From: Okapia johnstoni
Lineage: Eukaryota > Chordata > Mammalia > Artiodactyla > Giraffidae
Assembly (NCBI GenBank): GCA_024291935.2
Contig: CM044316.1
Span: forward strand, 77,206,501 to 77,270,500
Length of the DNA stretch: 64,000 nt
Direction of reading: 5' to 3'
The notes under the pieces were generated by a model that saw only the letters and a list, made by a program, of their open reading frames with translations, was not told where the DNA came from and made no database searches. Positions 1 through 11,744 of the stretch are shown here, piece by piece (position 1 is the first letter of the stretch; each line of letters starts with the position of its first letter). Position numbers and translations under genes: made by a program.

Positions 1-582
1 CCCAGTGAGGAATGGTTGCTTTGTCCACAGTTCCCATTCATTAACTACCACACTGATGATAACCAGGGAAGTGGTTGGGCTTGGCTTTCTCAGCACTCAG
101 CCTCCTTCTTCTGCCCTGTTAACCTCCTGGGTGACAAAGTGCCCTCCTCTCTAGAACCATTCCTGCACCTTTCATCCCCTCTCAGTACTAAACAAAGAAG
201 GAACTATATGGCAGTCAGGCAGAATTTTGGAGTAACTGGCTACACATAACTGAAAGTCAATCAGGTGAAAACACTGCTTCAACCAGGCATTTCCTTTTTA
301 AAGATTTGTATGTCTAAATCTGAAATAAAAATGTTCAACTTGTATTTCTATGCTTTAGCAAGAAGACGGACAAATGATTGTTGTTTGATTGGTTGACTAC
401 TGGAGCAGAAGAGTGAATGGCTTGCAGTCCCATAGATAAATTTAACATGGGTAGATTCAAGTTTTGTGGATTCTGAAGCATAAACAATTTGGGGGACTCT
501 CTTTAAGAAACATGTAAAACTATATAGAATATTAGGCTAAAAAGTGAAGTTACTAAGAATGAAAAATCATATCAAATCACTG
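1..582. other. Non-coding flank, no feature recognised
   Basis: I see no conserved frame and no recognisable repeat in this stretch. It lies downstream of TMEM161B. Confidence 0.5.
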
Positions 583-1077
583 TTCAGTTCAGTTCAGTTC
601 AGTTGCTCAGTTGTGTCCCACTCTCTGCGACCCCATGAACCACAGCACACCAGGCCGCCCTGTCCATCACCAACTCCCGGAGTCCACCCAAACTCATGTC
701 CATTGAGTCACTGATGCCATCCAACCATCTCATCCTCTGTTGTCCCCTTATCCTCCTGCCCTCAATCTTTCCCAGCATCAGGGTCTTTTCAAATGAGTCA
801 GCTCTTTGCATCAGGTGGCCAAAGTATTGGAGTTTCAGCTTCAACATCAGTCCTTCCAATGAACACCCAGGACTGATTTCCTTTAGGATGGACTGGTTGG
901 ATCTCCTTGCAGTCCAAGGGACTCTCAAGAGTCTTCTCCAACACCACAGTTCAAAAGCATCAACCGCTCAGCTTTCTTTATAGTCTAACTCTCACATCCA
1001 TACACGACCACTGGAAAAATCATAGCCTTGACTAGACGGACCTTTGTTGACAAAGTAATGTCTCTGCTTTTTAATAT
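583..1077 (-). mobile_element. BovB LINE, 3' end only (5'-truncated)
   Basis: The left end is the CAGTTCAGTTCAG-type terminus of BovB read in reverse. About 495 nt of the element's 3' end follow, including the frame encoding the RT C-terminal region (the Trp-Thr-Ala-Arg-Arg-Ser motif). Homology stops at about 1077, in the middle of the coding part. This is a typical dead-on-arrival insertion. Confidence 0.93.
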
Positions 1078-1684
1078 CACTATTACAACCTTGAAAATAA
1101 TACAAATGCCCCCAAGTCCAGAAAAATCATATTTCCATCAGGTGACACACCTCTGACGGACATCTCACGCTGGATGAGTCAGCATAGTGGGAGTTAGGAA
1201 TATTCTAGAAGCCTGGCCTATAGCCGGCCAGCAATAGCTGTGCATGGAACAGACAGAAAGCCATGTAAACAACCCCCACTAAAGCGGAAGGGTGTGTATC
1301 TATAATTCAACTTCCCCTTAACTGGATGTCCTAGCCACTCCAACACCATTCCACCTCAGGTACAGTGCAACCAAGGGAAGTCTGAGTCTGAGCCAGCCAT
1401 CTTAAACAACTGCACATTTTGCAGAGAATGTTAACATTAAAGAGATACAGGAAAACAAGCTGCTACAACTTTCTTCTTTTTGTCTATTAGCAAATAATTG
1501 TCTTCATCTCAGGCTATCACATGACTTTTGCCTTGGCAATGAATGCAGAAGGAGGCTCTGCTGTTCCATGGCTCCTCTCTTCCATTCAGGTGGGCTCTAG
1601 GCTCCACTAGCTTTGTCTCTCGACAAATGCATGCCGTGTACACTAAGTGTTTTTTGCTCTGCTTCCTTAGCAACTACAAAGAGA
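1078..1684. other. Non-coding, no feature recognised
   Basis: Mixed-composition sequence between a BovB fragment and the L1 cluster. I recognise neither a gene nor a repeat. Confidence 0.4.
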
Positions 1685-1760
1685 TTTATTGACTGCTTTT
1701 CATGGAAATAGAATCAAAAAAATCTAAATTTATATGGGACCACAATAGACTCCTTTTGTG

Positions 1761-1880
1761 TTTTTTTTTGCCATGCCACAGAACATGGGGATCTTAGTTC
1801 CCTGACCAGGGATGGAACTTTTGCCCCTTGCAGTGGAAGCTTGGAGCCTTAGCCACTGTACTGCCAGGGAAGCCCCCGAA
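1761..1880 (-). mobile_element. tRNA-Glu-derived (CHR-type) SINE
   Basis: The element starts with its poly-T (reverse A-tail) and ends with the complement of GGGCTTCCCTGG. It lies inside L1 sequence and is flanked by an imperfect 14-bp duplication: agactccttttgtg at 1747-1760 and agaccccttttctg at 1881-1894. Confidence 0.85.
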
Positions 1881-1967
1881 AGACCCCTTTTCTGAGAAGG
1901 AAAAAAAAAAAGCTGCAGGTATCATACTTATTGATTTCAAATTATATTACCAAGTTGTAGTACTCAA

Positions 1968-2187
1968 AACTGGCTTCCCGGGTGGCTCAGCAGTAAAGAA
2001 TCCATCTGCAAGGCAGGAGACTTGGAGACACAGTTTCAATCCCTGGATCAGGAAAATCCCAAGGAGGAAATGGCAAGCCACTCCAGTAATCTTGCCCAGA
2101 AAATCCCATGGACAGAGGAGCCTGGCAGGCTACAGTCCACGGGGTTGCAAAGAGTTGGACGTGACTGAGCGACTAAACAACAACAAC
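1968..2187 (+). mobile_element. Bov-tA SINE
   Basis: It begins with the tRNA-like 'ctggcttcccgggtggctcag' portion, continues with the Bov-A unit, and ends in a CAA repeat tail. A 9-bp target duplication agtactcaa flanks it (1959-1967 and 2188-2196). It sits within L1 ORF2. Confidence 0.92.
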
Positions 2188-3174
2188 AGTACTCAATACA
2201 GATAGGTACTGGCAGGAGGATGGACGCACAGATGGACAGAACAGACTCAAGAGCCCAGACACAAACCCACACATACAGTCAATTAATTTAGGACAAAGGA
2301 ACAAAGAAGATACAATGGAGAAAGGATACCCTCTTCATAAATGGTAAGGGGAAAACTGGACAGCTACATGCACAAGATTGAAACTACACCACTATTTACA
2401 TCGTACACAAAAATTTATGCAAAATGGTCTGAGACCTGAAATTATAAAACTATTAGAAGAAAACATAGGCAGTACTCTCACTGACATTGGTCTCAGGCAA
2501 GGGAAACAAAAGCAAAAATAAATAGGACTATATCAGATTAAAAAGGTTCTGCACAACAAAGGAAACCATGAACAAAGTGAAAAACAACCTATCAAATGAG
2601 AAAAGATACTTGTGAATCAAATATCTAATAAGAGCTTAATATCCAAAATATATAAAGAACTGATATAACTCAACAACAAAAAAACCAAACAATTCTGATT
2701 AAAAGATGGGCAGAGGATCTAAAGAGACATTTTTCCAGAGAAGATACACAGATGTCCAAACACATACATGAAAAGATGTTTGATATCATCAGAGAAATGA
2801 AAATCAAAACCACAATGAGATACTACCTCATGCCTTTTAGAATGACTATTAACAAAAAGGCATGAAATAACAAGTGTTGGAGAGGATGTGGAGAAAAGGA
2901 AACCAACACACACTTGGTGAGAATGTAAATTGGTGTAGCCATTATGGAAAACAATATGGAGAGTCCTCAAAAAATTAAGAATAGAACTACCATATGATAC
3001 AGGTACTCCATTTCTGGCTTTTTATACAGAGAATACAAAGACACTAATTTGGAATATATATGCACCCTTATGTTCAACACAGCATTATTTACAACAGCCA
3101 AATACGGAACAGCATAAGTGGCCATTGAAGGGTAAATAAAAGAGATGTGGTATTTAAGTATGCAATGGGGCACT

Positions 3175-5854
3175 CAGTTCAGTTCAGTCGCTGAGTTGTG
3201 TCCAACTCTTTGCGACCCCATGAATCACAGCACGCCAGGCCTCCCTGTCCATCACCAACTCCCAGAGTCTACCCAAACCTATGTCCATCAAGTCAGTGAT
3301 GCCATCCAGCCATCTCATCCTCTGTTGTCCCTTTCTCCTCCTGCCCCCAATCCTTTCCAGCATTAGAGTCTTTTCCAATGAGTCAACTCTTCCCATGAGT
3401 TGGCCAAAGTATTGGAGTTTCAACTTCAACATCAGTCCTTCCAATGAACACCCAGGACTGATCTCTTTTAGGATGGACTGGTTGGATCTCCTTGCAGTCC
3501 AAGGGACTCTCAAGAGTCTTCTCCAACACCACAGTTCAAAAGCATCAATTCTTTGGCGCTCAGCTTTCTTCACTGTCCAACTCTCACATCCATACATGAC
3601 TACTGGAAAAACCATAGCCTTGACTAGACGGACGTCTTTTGGCAGAGTAACGTCTCTGCTTTTAAATATGCTATCTAGGTTGGTCATAACCTTCCTTCCA
3701 AGGAGTAAGCGTCTTTTAATTTCAAGGCTGCAATCATCATAAGTAGTGATTTTGGAGCCCCCCAAAATTAAGTCTGACACTGTTTGCACTGTTTCCCCAT
3801 CTATTTCCCATGAAGTGATGGGACCAGATGCCATGATCTTAGTTTTCTGAATGTTGAGCTTTAAGCCAACTTTTTCACTCTCCTCTTTCACTTTCAGCAA
3901 GAGGCTCTTTAGTTCTCCTTCATTTTCTGCCATCAGGGTGGTGTCATCCGCATATCTGAGGTTATTGATTATTTCTCCCGGCAATCTTGATTCCAGCTTG
4001 TGTTTCTTCCCACCCAGTGTTTCTCATGATGTACTCTGCATAGAAGTTAAATAAGCAGGGTGATAATATACAGCCTTGATGTACTCCTTTTCCTATTTGG
4101 AACCAGTCTATTGTTCCATGTCCAGTTCTGACTTTTGCTTCCTGACCTGCATACAGGTTTCTCAAGAGACAAGTCAGATGGTCTGGTATTCCCATCTCCT
4201 TCAGAATTTTCCACAGTTTATTGTGATCCACACAGTCAAAGGCTTTGGCATAGTCAATAAAGCAGAAATAGATGTTTTTCTGGAACTCTCTTGCTTTTTT
4301 GATGATTAGCAGATGTTGGCAATTTGATCTCTTGTTCCTCTGTCTTTTCTAAAACCAGCTTGAACATCTGGAAGTTCAAGGTTCACGTATTGCTGAAGCC
4401 TGGCTTGGAGAATTTTGAGCATTACTTTACCAGCATGTGAGATGAGTGCAATTGTGCAGTAGTTTGAGCATTCTTTGGCATTGCCTTTCTTTGGGATTAG
4501 AATGAAAACTGACCTTTTCCAGTCCTGCGGCCACTGCTGAGTTTTCCAGATTTCGAGTGCAGCACTTTCACAGCATCATCTTTCAGGATTTGAAATAGCT
4601 CAACTGGAATTTCATCAACTCCACTATCTTTGTTCATAGTCATGCTTTCTAAGGCCCACTTGACTTCACATTCCAGGATGTCTGGCTCTAGGTGAGTGAT
4701 CACACTATCATGATTATCTTTTTTGTGCAGTTCTTCTGTGTATTCTTGCCACCTCTTCTTAATATCTTCTGCTTCTGTTAGGTCCATACCATGTGTCCTT
4801 TATCGAGCCCACCTTTGCATGAAATGTTCCCTTGGTATCTCTAATTTTCTTGAAGAGATCTCTAGTCTTTCCCATTCTGTTGTTTTCGTCTATTTCTTTG
4901 CATTGATCACTGAGGAAGGCTTTCTTCTCTCTCCTTGGTATTCTTTGGAACTCTGCATTCAGTATCTTTCATTTTTCCCTTGCTTTTCGTTTCTCTTCTT
5001 TACCCAGCTATTTGTAAGGCCTCCTCAGACAGCCATGTTGCCTTTTTGCATTTCTTTTCCATGGGGATGGTCTTGATCCCTGTCTCCTGTACAATGTCAT
5101 GAACCTCTGTCCATAGTTCATCAGGCACTCTGTCTATCAGATCTAGTCCCTTCAATCTATTTGTCACTTCCACTGCATAATCATAAGGGATTTGATTTAG
5201 GTCATACCTGAGTGGTCTAGTAGTTTTTCCTACTTTCTTCAATTTAAGTCTGAATTTGGCAATAAGGAGTTCATCATCTGAGCCACAGTCCGCTCCCAGT
5301 CTTGTTTTTGCTGACTGTATAGAGCTTCTCCATCTTTGGCTGCAAAGAATATAATCAATCTGATTTTGGTGTTGACCATCTGGTGATGTCCACGTGTAGA
5401 GTCTTCTCTTGTGTTGTTGGAAGAGGGTGTTTGCTATGACCAGTGTGTTCTCTTGGCAAAACTCTATTAGCCTTTGCCCTGCTTCATTCTGTACTCCAAG
5501 GCCAAATTTGCCTGTTATGCCAGTGTTTCCTGACTTCCTACTTTTGCATTCCAGTCCCCTATAATGAAAAGGACATCTTTTTTGGGCGTTAGTTCTAATA
5601 GGTCTTGTAGGTCTTCATAGAACCGTTCAAGTTCAGCTTCTTCAGTGTTACTGGTCGAGGCATAGACTTGGATTACCGTGATATTGAATGGTTTGCCTTG
5701 GAAATGAACAGAGATCATTCTGTTGTTTTTGAGATTGCATCCAAGTACTCATTTTGGACTCTTTTGTTGACCATGATGGCTACTCCATTTCTTCTAAGGG
5801 ATTCCTGCCCACAATAGTAGATATAATGGTCATCTGAGTTAAATTCACCCCTTC
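3175..5854 (-). mobile_element. BovB LINE, 2.7 kb, inserted into L1
   Basis: Reads from the BovB 3' terminus at the left to an endonuclease-domain fragment at the right. The longest open piece (3184-3984, minus) covers the C-terminal part of the reverse transcriptase and includes the catalytic YADD (RYADDTTLM). Other pieces show the endonuclease (LFIIGDWNAKVG). Several frameshifts break the frame, so this is not active. A 12-bp duplication caatggggcact flanks it (3163-3174 and 5855-5866). Confidence 0.95.
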
Positions 5855-6275
5855 CAATGGGGCACTACTCAGCAATAAGAAAAGATGAAAACTTGCCATT
5901 TGTGACTTGAAGGTATTATTTTACGCTACATATGACAAGTCACACAGATTAAGACAAACATTACAAATTCACTCATGTGGACTAACACCAACAAAATAAA
6001 AAAAAAACAAATAAAACAAACACATAGATACAGAGAACAAAGTAGTGATTACCAGTGGGGAAAGGGTGTTGGGGGAGGGTGAAATGGCTAAAGGGGGTCC
6101 ACTGTATGGTGACAGATGGAAACTAAACTTTCAGGGGTGAGCATGCTGCACTAAATAAATACAGAAGTTGAAATAAAATGTCATCACACACAAAACTTAC
6201 ATAAAATTATACACCAACTTTACCTCAATTGAAAAATAAATTAAAACAAAATAAACAAAACTGATAAATTAGAAA

Positions 6276-7679
6276 AAAAATAAGTTTCAGGAGAGGGATT
6301 CTGAGATATATCATCTACTTTTTCCCCCTTCATCTTATAAGCACTCCTGCTCAAAGCAGGAATTAATTCAGATTCCCAGACTTCTCTAAGAGTGGTTTAA
6401 ATAGTATTTCATATTGCTATCCCTATCTCTGATTCTAGAATATATCTTTTCCTTTCAATATTATGCCAACTGCTAAGTTTGAGGTTTCAGCCTTGATTGC
6501 TCTTAACATTAAGAGAATTGATAACTCTTAACATCTTGATTTGCTTAACATTCAGCAATTTAGCCACACAAACTCTTTCAAGGCAGATTTTTGTCCTTCA
6601 TGTTTTCCCTAAAAATCAAACTTACACCAATCCTTAACAAAGCACTTACCATCCTGTATGGCAATCATGTCTTCCAACTAGATTAGGAGCCACTTCAAGG
6701 CAAAGACTGTATTGTTTATTTAAATGCACATCACACATTCCAGTGGAAAACAGTAACCACTAAATGTTTGCTGTGTAAACTAATACACAACTGAATGAAA
6801 GATACACATAACAAAAAACATACACTTAGTTTATAGAGGTATGACTATTAATGAGAACACTTGAAACTTTGTCTTGTTTAACTCACTATTGCCACATAAG
6901 GAGGTTTAAATTATTTTCAGATAAACTCGAAAGATTAGTCAGTGGAACTTTCAACTCATGTAATCTAGGAAGAAAAAAAAAAAAACCCAGCTCATTCCAC
7001 CCTAAAACCCAGACTAAAAACCCATGATTAATGCTTCTGGGGTTTCATTGTGGGGAGATTTCTACCACTCACCTTCTGAATCCATTGCCTCCAGAGTCTT
7101 CATTTCCTACCTCACTGAGAGGGAGTTCATAATGCTCTTTTCTTGGATTCTGAACTTTGGAAGATTCCGGTATTTTCTTTTACTGCTAGAGAACAGCTGA
7201 GACTGTGGGAACTCGGCTTTTATTTGGTTCTTCTGCTTTTAAATATCTCCTTTGCTCCAGAGTGCTAGAAAATGTCAGAAACCTATCTAGACTGAGAGAT
7301 AGATGTAAAAGAAACACCATAAAATGAGAGTATTTTGGCTCTATCCAGCAGGACGAGCAAACTTCTGGAACAGTTTTCAGGAAACAAATTAGTGAAAAGT
7401 CTATGACTCTCAGACTTGGGGACTAATAAACTTTTTATTGTGGTAGTATAATAAGTAGATCAAATCCACTATCAGCATCATTTCAAAGCAAAAGATATTT
7501 TAACATCACAAACTCAAGAAATGGCCTTAAAATAAATAAAAGTTCTTTAAATTTTACCAATTCTGCTTCACGAAAAACATACTGCATCATCCGTTACATT
7601 CTGAAACCCAACTGGGAGCTCTGATCTTACTCACTTGGCATTTCTGGAGTCTAATATTTATGTTATTTTTAAACAAACA
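6276..7679. other. Non-coding, AT-rich, no confident feature
   Basis: No conserved frame or young repeat is seen. There is an oligo-A run at about 6970-6985. Confidence 0.4.
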
Positions 7680-8060
7680 TTTTAATTTTAGAGCCATTTT
7701 ACAGAAAAATTTCCAAGATGATACAGAGAGCTCTGTATACACTAAACTCAGTTGCTCCTATTATTAACACCTTACATTAGTATGGTACATTTATCACAAC
7801 TAATGAACCAATACTGTACACTGTAATTACCTAGTAAAATCTAGACTTTGTTCAGATTTTATTAGTTTTTACCAACTGTCATTATTTTTTTCTAGGATCC
7901 CACATTTCATTTGTTATGTCTCTTTAGTTTTCGCTTGGTTCTAAGTTTCTCATAATTTCCCTGGTTTTGGTATTCTTGACAGTTCTGAGAAAGACATACT
8001 GGCTAGGTATTTTGTAGAAGAACTATCGTTTGGGATTTCTATGATGTTCTTCTCATGACA
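7680..8060. mobile_element. Old L1M-type LINE fragment
   Basis: The stretch resembles an ancient mammalian L1 segment containing 'acattagtatggtacattt' and 'aatgaaccaatactg'-like strings. It is diverged; orientation and subfamily are not certain. Confidence 0.6.
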
Positions 8061-8479
8061 GACTAGTGTTAGAGATTTTAGAGAGGAAGACCACAATGGT
8101 GAGGAGGCAGCTAGAAATTGTAGAAGAGTATCAGAATATCAGAGAGGAGAGCTGCAAAGAGAGTGAGCTCTAGAGATTGGCAGAGTTCTTTCTCATCTTC
8201 ATCTGAGTTCTGATCAATAGATGCATCTGAGGAAATCACGCAATGCTGGCAGAATAATCACCAGAAAGGAACAGGCAGAAAAATCCTTAGGACTCAAAGT
8301 GAGGTAGGAGTAGTTCCTGTTTCCATCAGATCAAAGTGAAAAAGCTTTGTAACACGTGGGCCATTGGTAGAGTACTCAGCAGAGTACTTCCTCAGTAACA
8401 GGTAAAAATTATCACTAACTTAAAGGGTGCTCTCATTTTAAAATTAAGTCTCAAAAGAATCAAACTATCTCCTAGGTTT

Positions 8480-9470
8480 CCAAGTATCTTGGCTACATTC
8501 CAGAACAAAGCTCAGAAATATGTAAAGGAATACAAAAATATCCAGCACCCAAGAAGACAAAATTCAGCGTCTGGCTTCCAGTCCAAGATTTTCAGGATGC
8601 AAACAAGCAAGAATATATGAACCCCAATGACAAGAAAAACCAATCAATAGATACAAGTTCCAGAGTGACACAGAAGAGAACATTAGTAGAAACAGACACT
8701 GAATCAACTGTTATAAATATATTTTATATGTTTGAGAAAGTAAATATGAACATGTTAAAGAGAGACATGGAGAAAATAAAGATCCAAATTGAATCTCAAG
8801 TGATTAAAAATAAATCTGAACCTGAGATAAAAATACACTGGGTGAGTTAAATACCAGATTAGACACTTCAGGGGGGAAAAAAGTGAACTTCAAGACATAG
8901 CAATAAAAACTACCCAAAATGAAACAGAGGGGGGAAAACAAAACTAGAAAAAAGATGAACAGGGTATCAATGAGTTGTGGGACAAATTCAATTTTTTTAA
9001 ATAACAGATTAAAAAATTTGTTTTGCAAGCCAGTTAAGTATAAAAATGATACTTCCAAATTCTCAAATAAAGTGACAAGACCAGAGTCATCCTCTATTAA
9101 AATGCTAAAACTGAAATCTACTACTTCTGCCAAGAACTTTAATATTCTCAAGCAGAATCAATACTTTAAAAGGCAAAGAAAACTATTATAAAATTTACTG
9201 CATATGTTTGACCATGTAGCTGAAAAGCCTTTTGTGGTTGACCCAGGTAACTTTTAAAGATTCAACATAATTTTCTTTCAAAACTTTTTTCTGCAGTAAG
9301 AGCTATCAAAAAAAATATTGTAAAATCCAACAATACAATGAACTGCATTCTTATTTCTTCCCTCAGGATGGAAAAATTAAGTCAGTTTTTACCTTGGCCT
9401 GAGATGAAAACCTAGTGATCTAAGAAGCTCAATTGAACTCAGTGCAATAAATGTAAGAAACTATAACAAG
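8480..9470 (+). mobile_element. Old L1ME/HAL1-like ORF1 relic
   Basis: Sequence from about 8530 to 9450 follows the plan of an L1ME/HAL1 ORF1 region: Lys/Glu-rich coding with 'gagacatggagaaaataaag' and 'atgagttgtgggacaa'. Two short open pieces (8617-8850 and 8919-9191) are remnants in different frames. It is not a host gene. Confidence 0.65.
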
Positions 9471-9489
9471 GGGTCATATTAAAATTTCT

Positions 9490-9975
9490 ACAGATTAAGT
9501 ACTTTTTCATGTGCTTTTTGTTTAACTGTGAAGTTATCTATATTTCTTGCCCATTCTTTTTTTGTTAGTAGTTCTTCATTTATCTTGAACATGAGTCCTT
9601 TGTTTAACGTTTTGCAAATATTTTACCAAACGATGACATGTCTATTTTCTTAACACATTTTTTAATGAGCAGAAACTTAATCTCTATGAAATTTTACCAT
9701 TAAACTTTCTGGTTAAAACTGTGCCCAAAGAAACCTCTACTTCTAAAATGATCAAATATTATCTTATTTCCTTGAAAACCTTTATGGTTATATCTTTTAC
9801 AGTGAAAACTATGGTCCCTCTTAAATTAATTTTTGTGTGTAGTATGACATAGGGATTCATTTAAAAAATGAATGAAGCGTTTTATTCATTTTTTAAATGT
9901 GAATACCCAGTTACTCTAGTGACAACAGTTAAAGTTGCATTGTTGCTCTTTGAAAATTTTACTATTAAATTAAAA
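9490..9975 (-). mobile_element. Old L1 fragment, minus orientation
   Basis: The plus strand here matches the reverse of L1 3' ORF2 sequence ('cttgcccattc', 'gttttgcaaatattt', 'ttaatttttgtgtgtagta'). It is diverged and non-coding. Confidence 0.65.
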
Positions 9976-10949
9976 ATTGTTATTAAAATTTTAAAATAAT
10001 TTTGTTTATCTCTATAATTTAGTTCTTTCTCTGATCGGATACTCAGTTTCAACAGACTATTAAGTTGACAGGTTATCAGTTTTAGACATCAGTCACTTAC
10101 CCAAAAGAGGTACACAGACCATGTGCTAGAATGACAGAACTTTAAATATGTGGAAAAAAACTGCATTTCATGTTTTAAGAAATTGTTAAAAATAGAAAAG
10201 AAACAAGTATACACATATAAACAAAACACAATTACAGTAATTCCTAATCTTACCATTGCCACTTATTTAAAGTAAGCCAACTAACATAGTATCATTTGTT
10301 GTCTTTTGAAATTTCCTTTAAGTACAAATTGTTTCACTGTAGAATTTCAGAAAGAGAATACATTTCAAATAAACCAAATAGATATTAAAGCCAGGTTTTG
10401 TATAGAGTACTATTTTAAAAAAATGTATCTCCCTCATATTTAATTCTTTAGCAATGGGTACTTAATATATTCAAATTGTGCTCTATATTTAAAATTTTGA
10501 TATTATTAATCCAAATTCATCATCAGCTATGTTACCTTTGTGTAACAGAGTATCTGACACTATGAACTATGGGTAAAATCTGTCATACACACATCATATT
10601 GTCTACCAAATGGACACATCTTCAACTCTTTAGAAACCCTTTGAGTCTTTTAAAAAGTTCTACTGAAATAAAATGTTAAAATGTCCAAATTAAGTTAAAA
10701 AGCATTTGACAGAAAAACTAGAAAAAGTAGACTCAGATTATACTTATTGCATATTTTAGTTCATTAGTAAAAAAGCAGCATATGATTAAATGGCTATAAT
10801 CCTTCCTGTACCATGCACCAACTGAAAAGGGGAATATACAATATTTTTCATTTCTTAAAATATTTCTTGAGTGACCTCACACTTAGCAAAATCTAAGTAC
10901 TCAGGATGTTTTGTTGACCAATGAACCACAGCAATATAAGAAAAACACT

Positions 10950-11280
10950 ATGATGGTGCTCATTTCCTTCAAAGCGTTATTTAGAAATTTTCTTCTCAGT
11001 GAGGCTTTCCCTCAATACTCTAAAATTTTAACCCCAACCCTCCAACTTCATATTCTCCTTTCCCTGATGCCCTACCCCTCCCCCCCCAAACTCCTGCTCA
11101 GTAGCTCAGTGAGCTATCACTCACTGTCTAACCTATCCCACATGTGATTCATATTCATGTTTGTTAATAATCTCCTAGAGGGCAAGAATTTTGATGTTCT
11201 GTTTACTGATGTATGTAGGGCAGTTTCTGGAATACTACCCACTCAATACATATTTATTGAACAAAGGATTAAATGCGTAC
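10950..11280 (+). mobile_element. L2 LINE 3' end
   Basis: Contains the L2-type ending: 'ctcctagagggcaagaatt', a 'ctgtttactgatgta' string, and the terminal 'caatacatatttattgaac'. Two short open frames here are by-products. Confidence 0.65.
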
Positions 11281-11505
11281 AAACCAAAATACTCCTGGAG
11301 AAAATATTCTTTGTAAAGTCATTCTCAACTAACACTAAATGAATGCCTTCTAACTAATACGATGTGTAACCATTCCTGAAGCCAAAAGTAGTCATTCATT
11401 TTTCTCATGCTAACATAAACAGAAGTCAATATCAGATTTGGAAATATACAGTTATACATTTAATGTAAACTATTTACTTTATTTAACATATGATTAACCT
11501 GAGGT

Positions 11506-11736
11506 TCTCCCTGGTGGCTCAGACAATAAAGAATCTGTCTGCAATGCAGGAGACTCAAGTTCGATCCCTCAGTCAGGGAGACCTGAGTTCAATCCCCTGG
11601 AGAAGGACACGGCAACCCACTCCAGTATTCTTGCCTGAAGAATTCCATGGACTGAGAAGCCTGGTGGGCTACAGTCCACAGGGTTGTAAAAAGGACAAGA
11701 CTGAGAGACTAACACACACACAAACACATACACACC
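11506..11736 (+). mobile_element. Bov-tA SINE with duplicated B-box segment
   Basis: A full-length-type Bov-tA flanked by an 8-bp duplication cctgaggt (11498-11505 and 11737-11744). About 21 nt around the Pol III B box are present twice (11549-11569 and 11577-11598), with gttcgatcc in the first copy and gttcaatcc in the second. The tail is a CA-rich simple repeat. Confidence 0.88.
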
Positions 11737-11744
11737 CCTGAGGT

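Larger units (their letters stand above)
1685..6275 (+). mobile_element. L1 LINE (ORF2 end and 3' UTR) broken by three insertions
   Basis: Pieces of one L1 in plus orientation can be joined across three younger insertions: 1685-1760, 1881-1967, 2188-3174 and 5855-6275. The ORF2-like part runs through recognisable strings such as the section describing the 'attgg-tgtag-cc-attatgga' region near 2930-2950. The last piece has the L1 3' UTR and ends in an A-rich tail. All reading frames are broken. The L1 is older than the CHR SINE, the Bov-tA and the BovB inside it. Confidence 0.88.

Noticed and set aside
3281..3742. 153-codon plus-strand frame
   Set aside because: It is the antisense of a BovB RT frame, repeated at 29256, 33649 and elsewhere for the same reason.
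8617..9191. Lys/Glu-rich frames that look like a small coiled-coil protein
   Set aside because: They follow an old L1ME/HAL1-type ORF1 plan and are split by frameshifts.
11040..11100. C-rich run as a possible regulatory element
   Set aside because: It is a short simple-sequence patch inside an L2 remnant.
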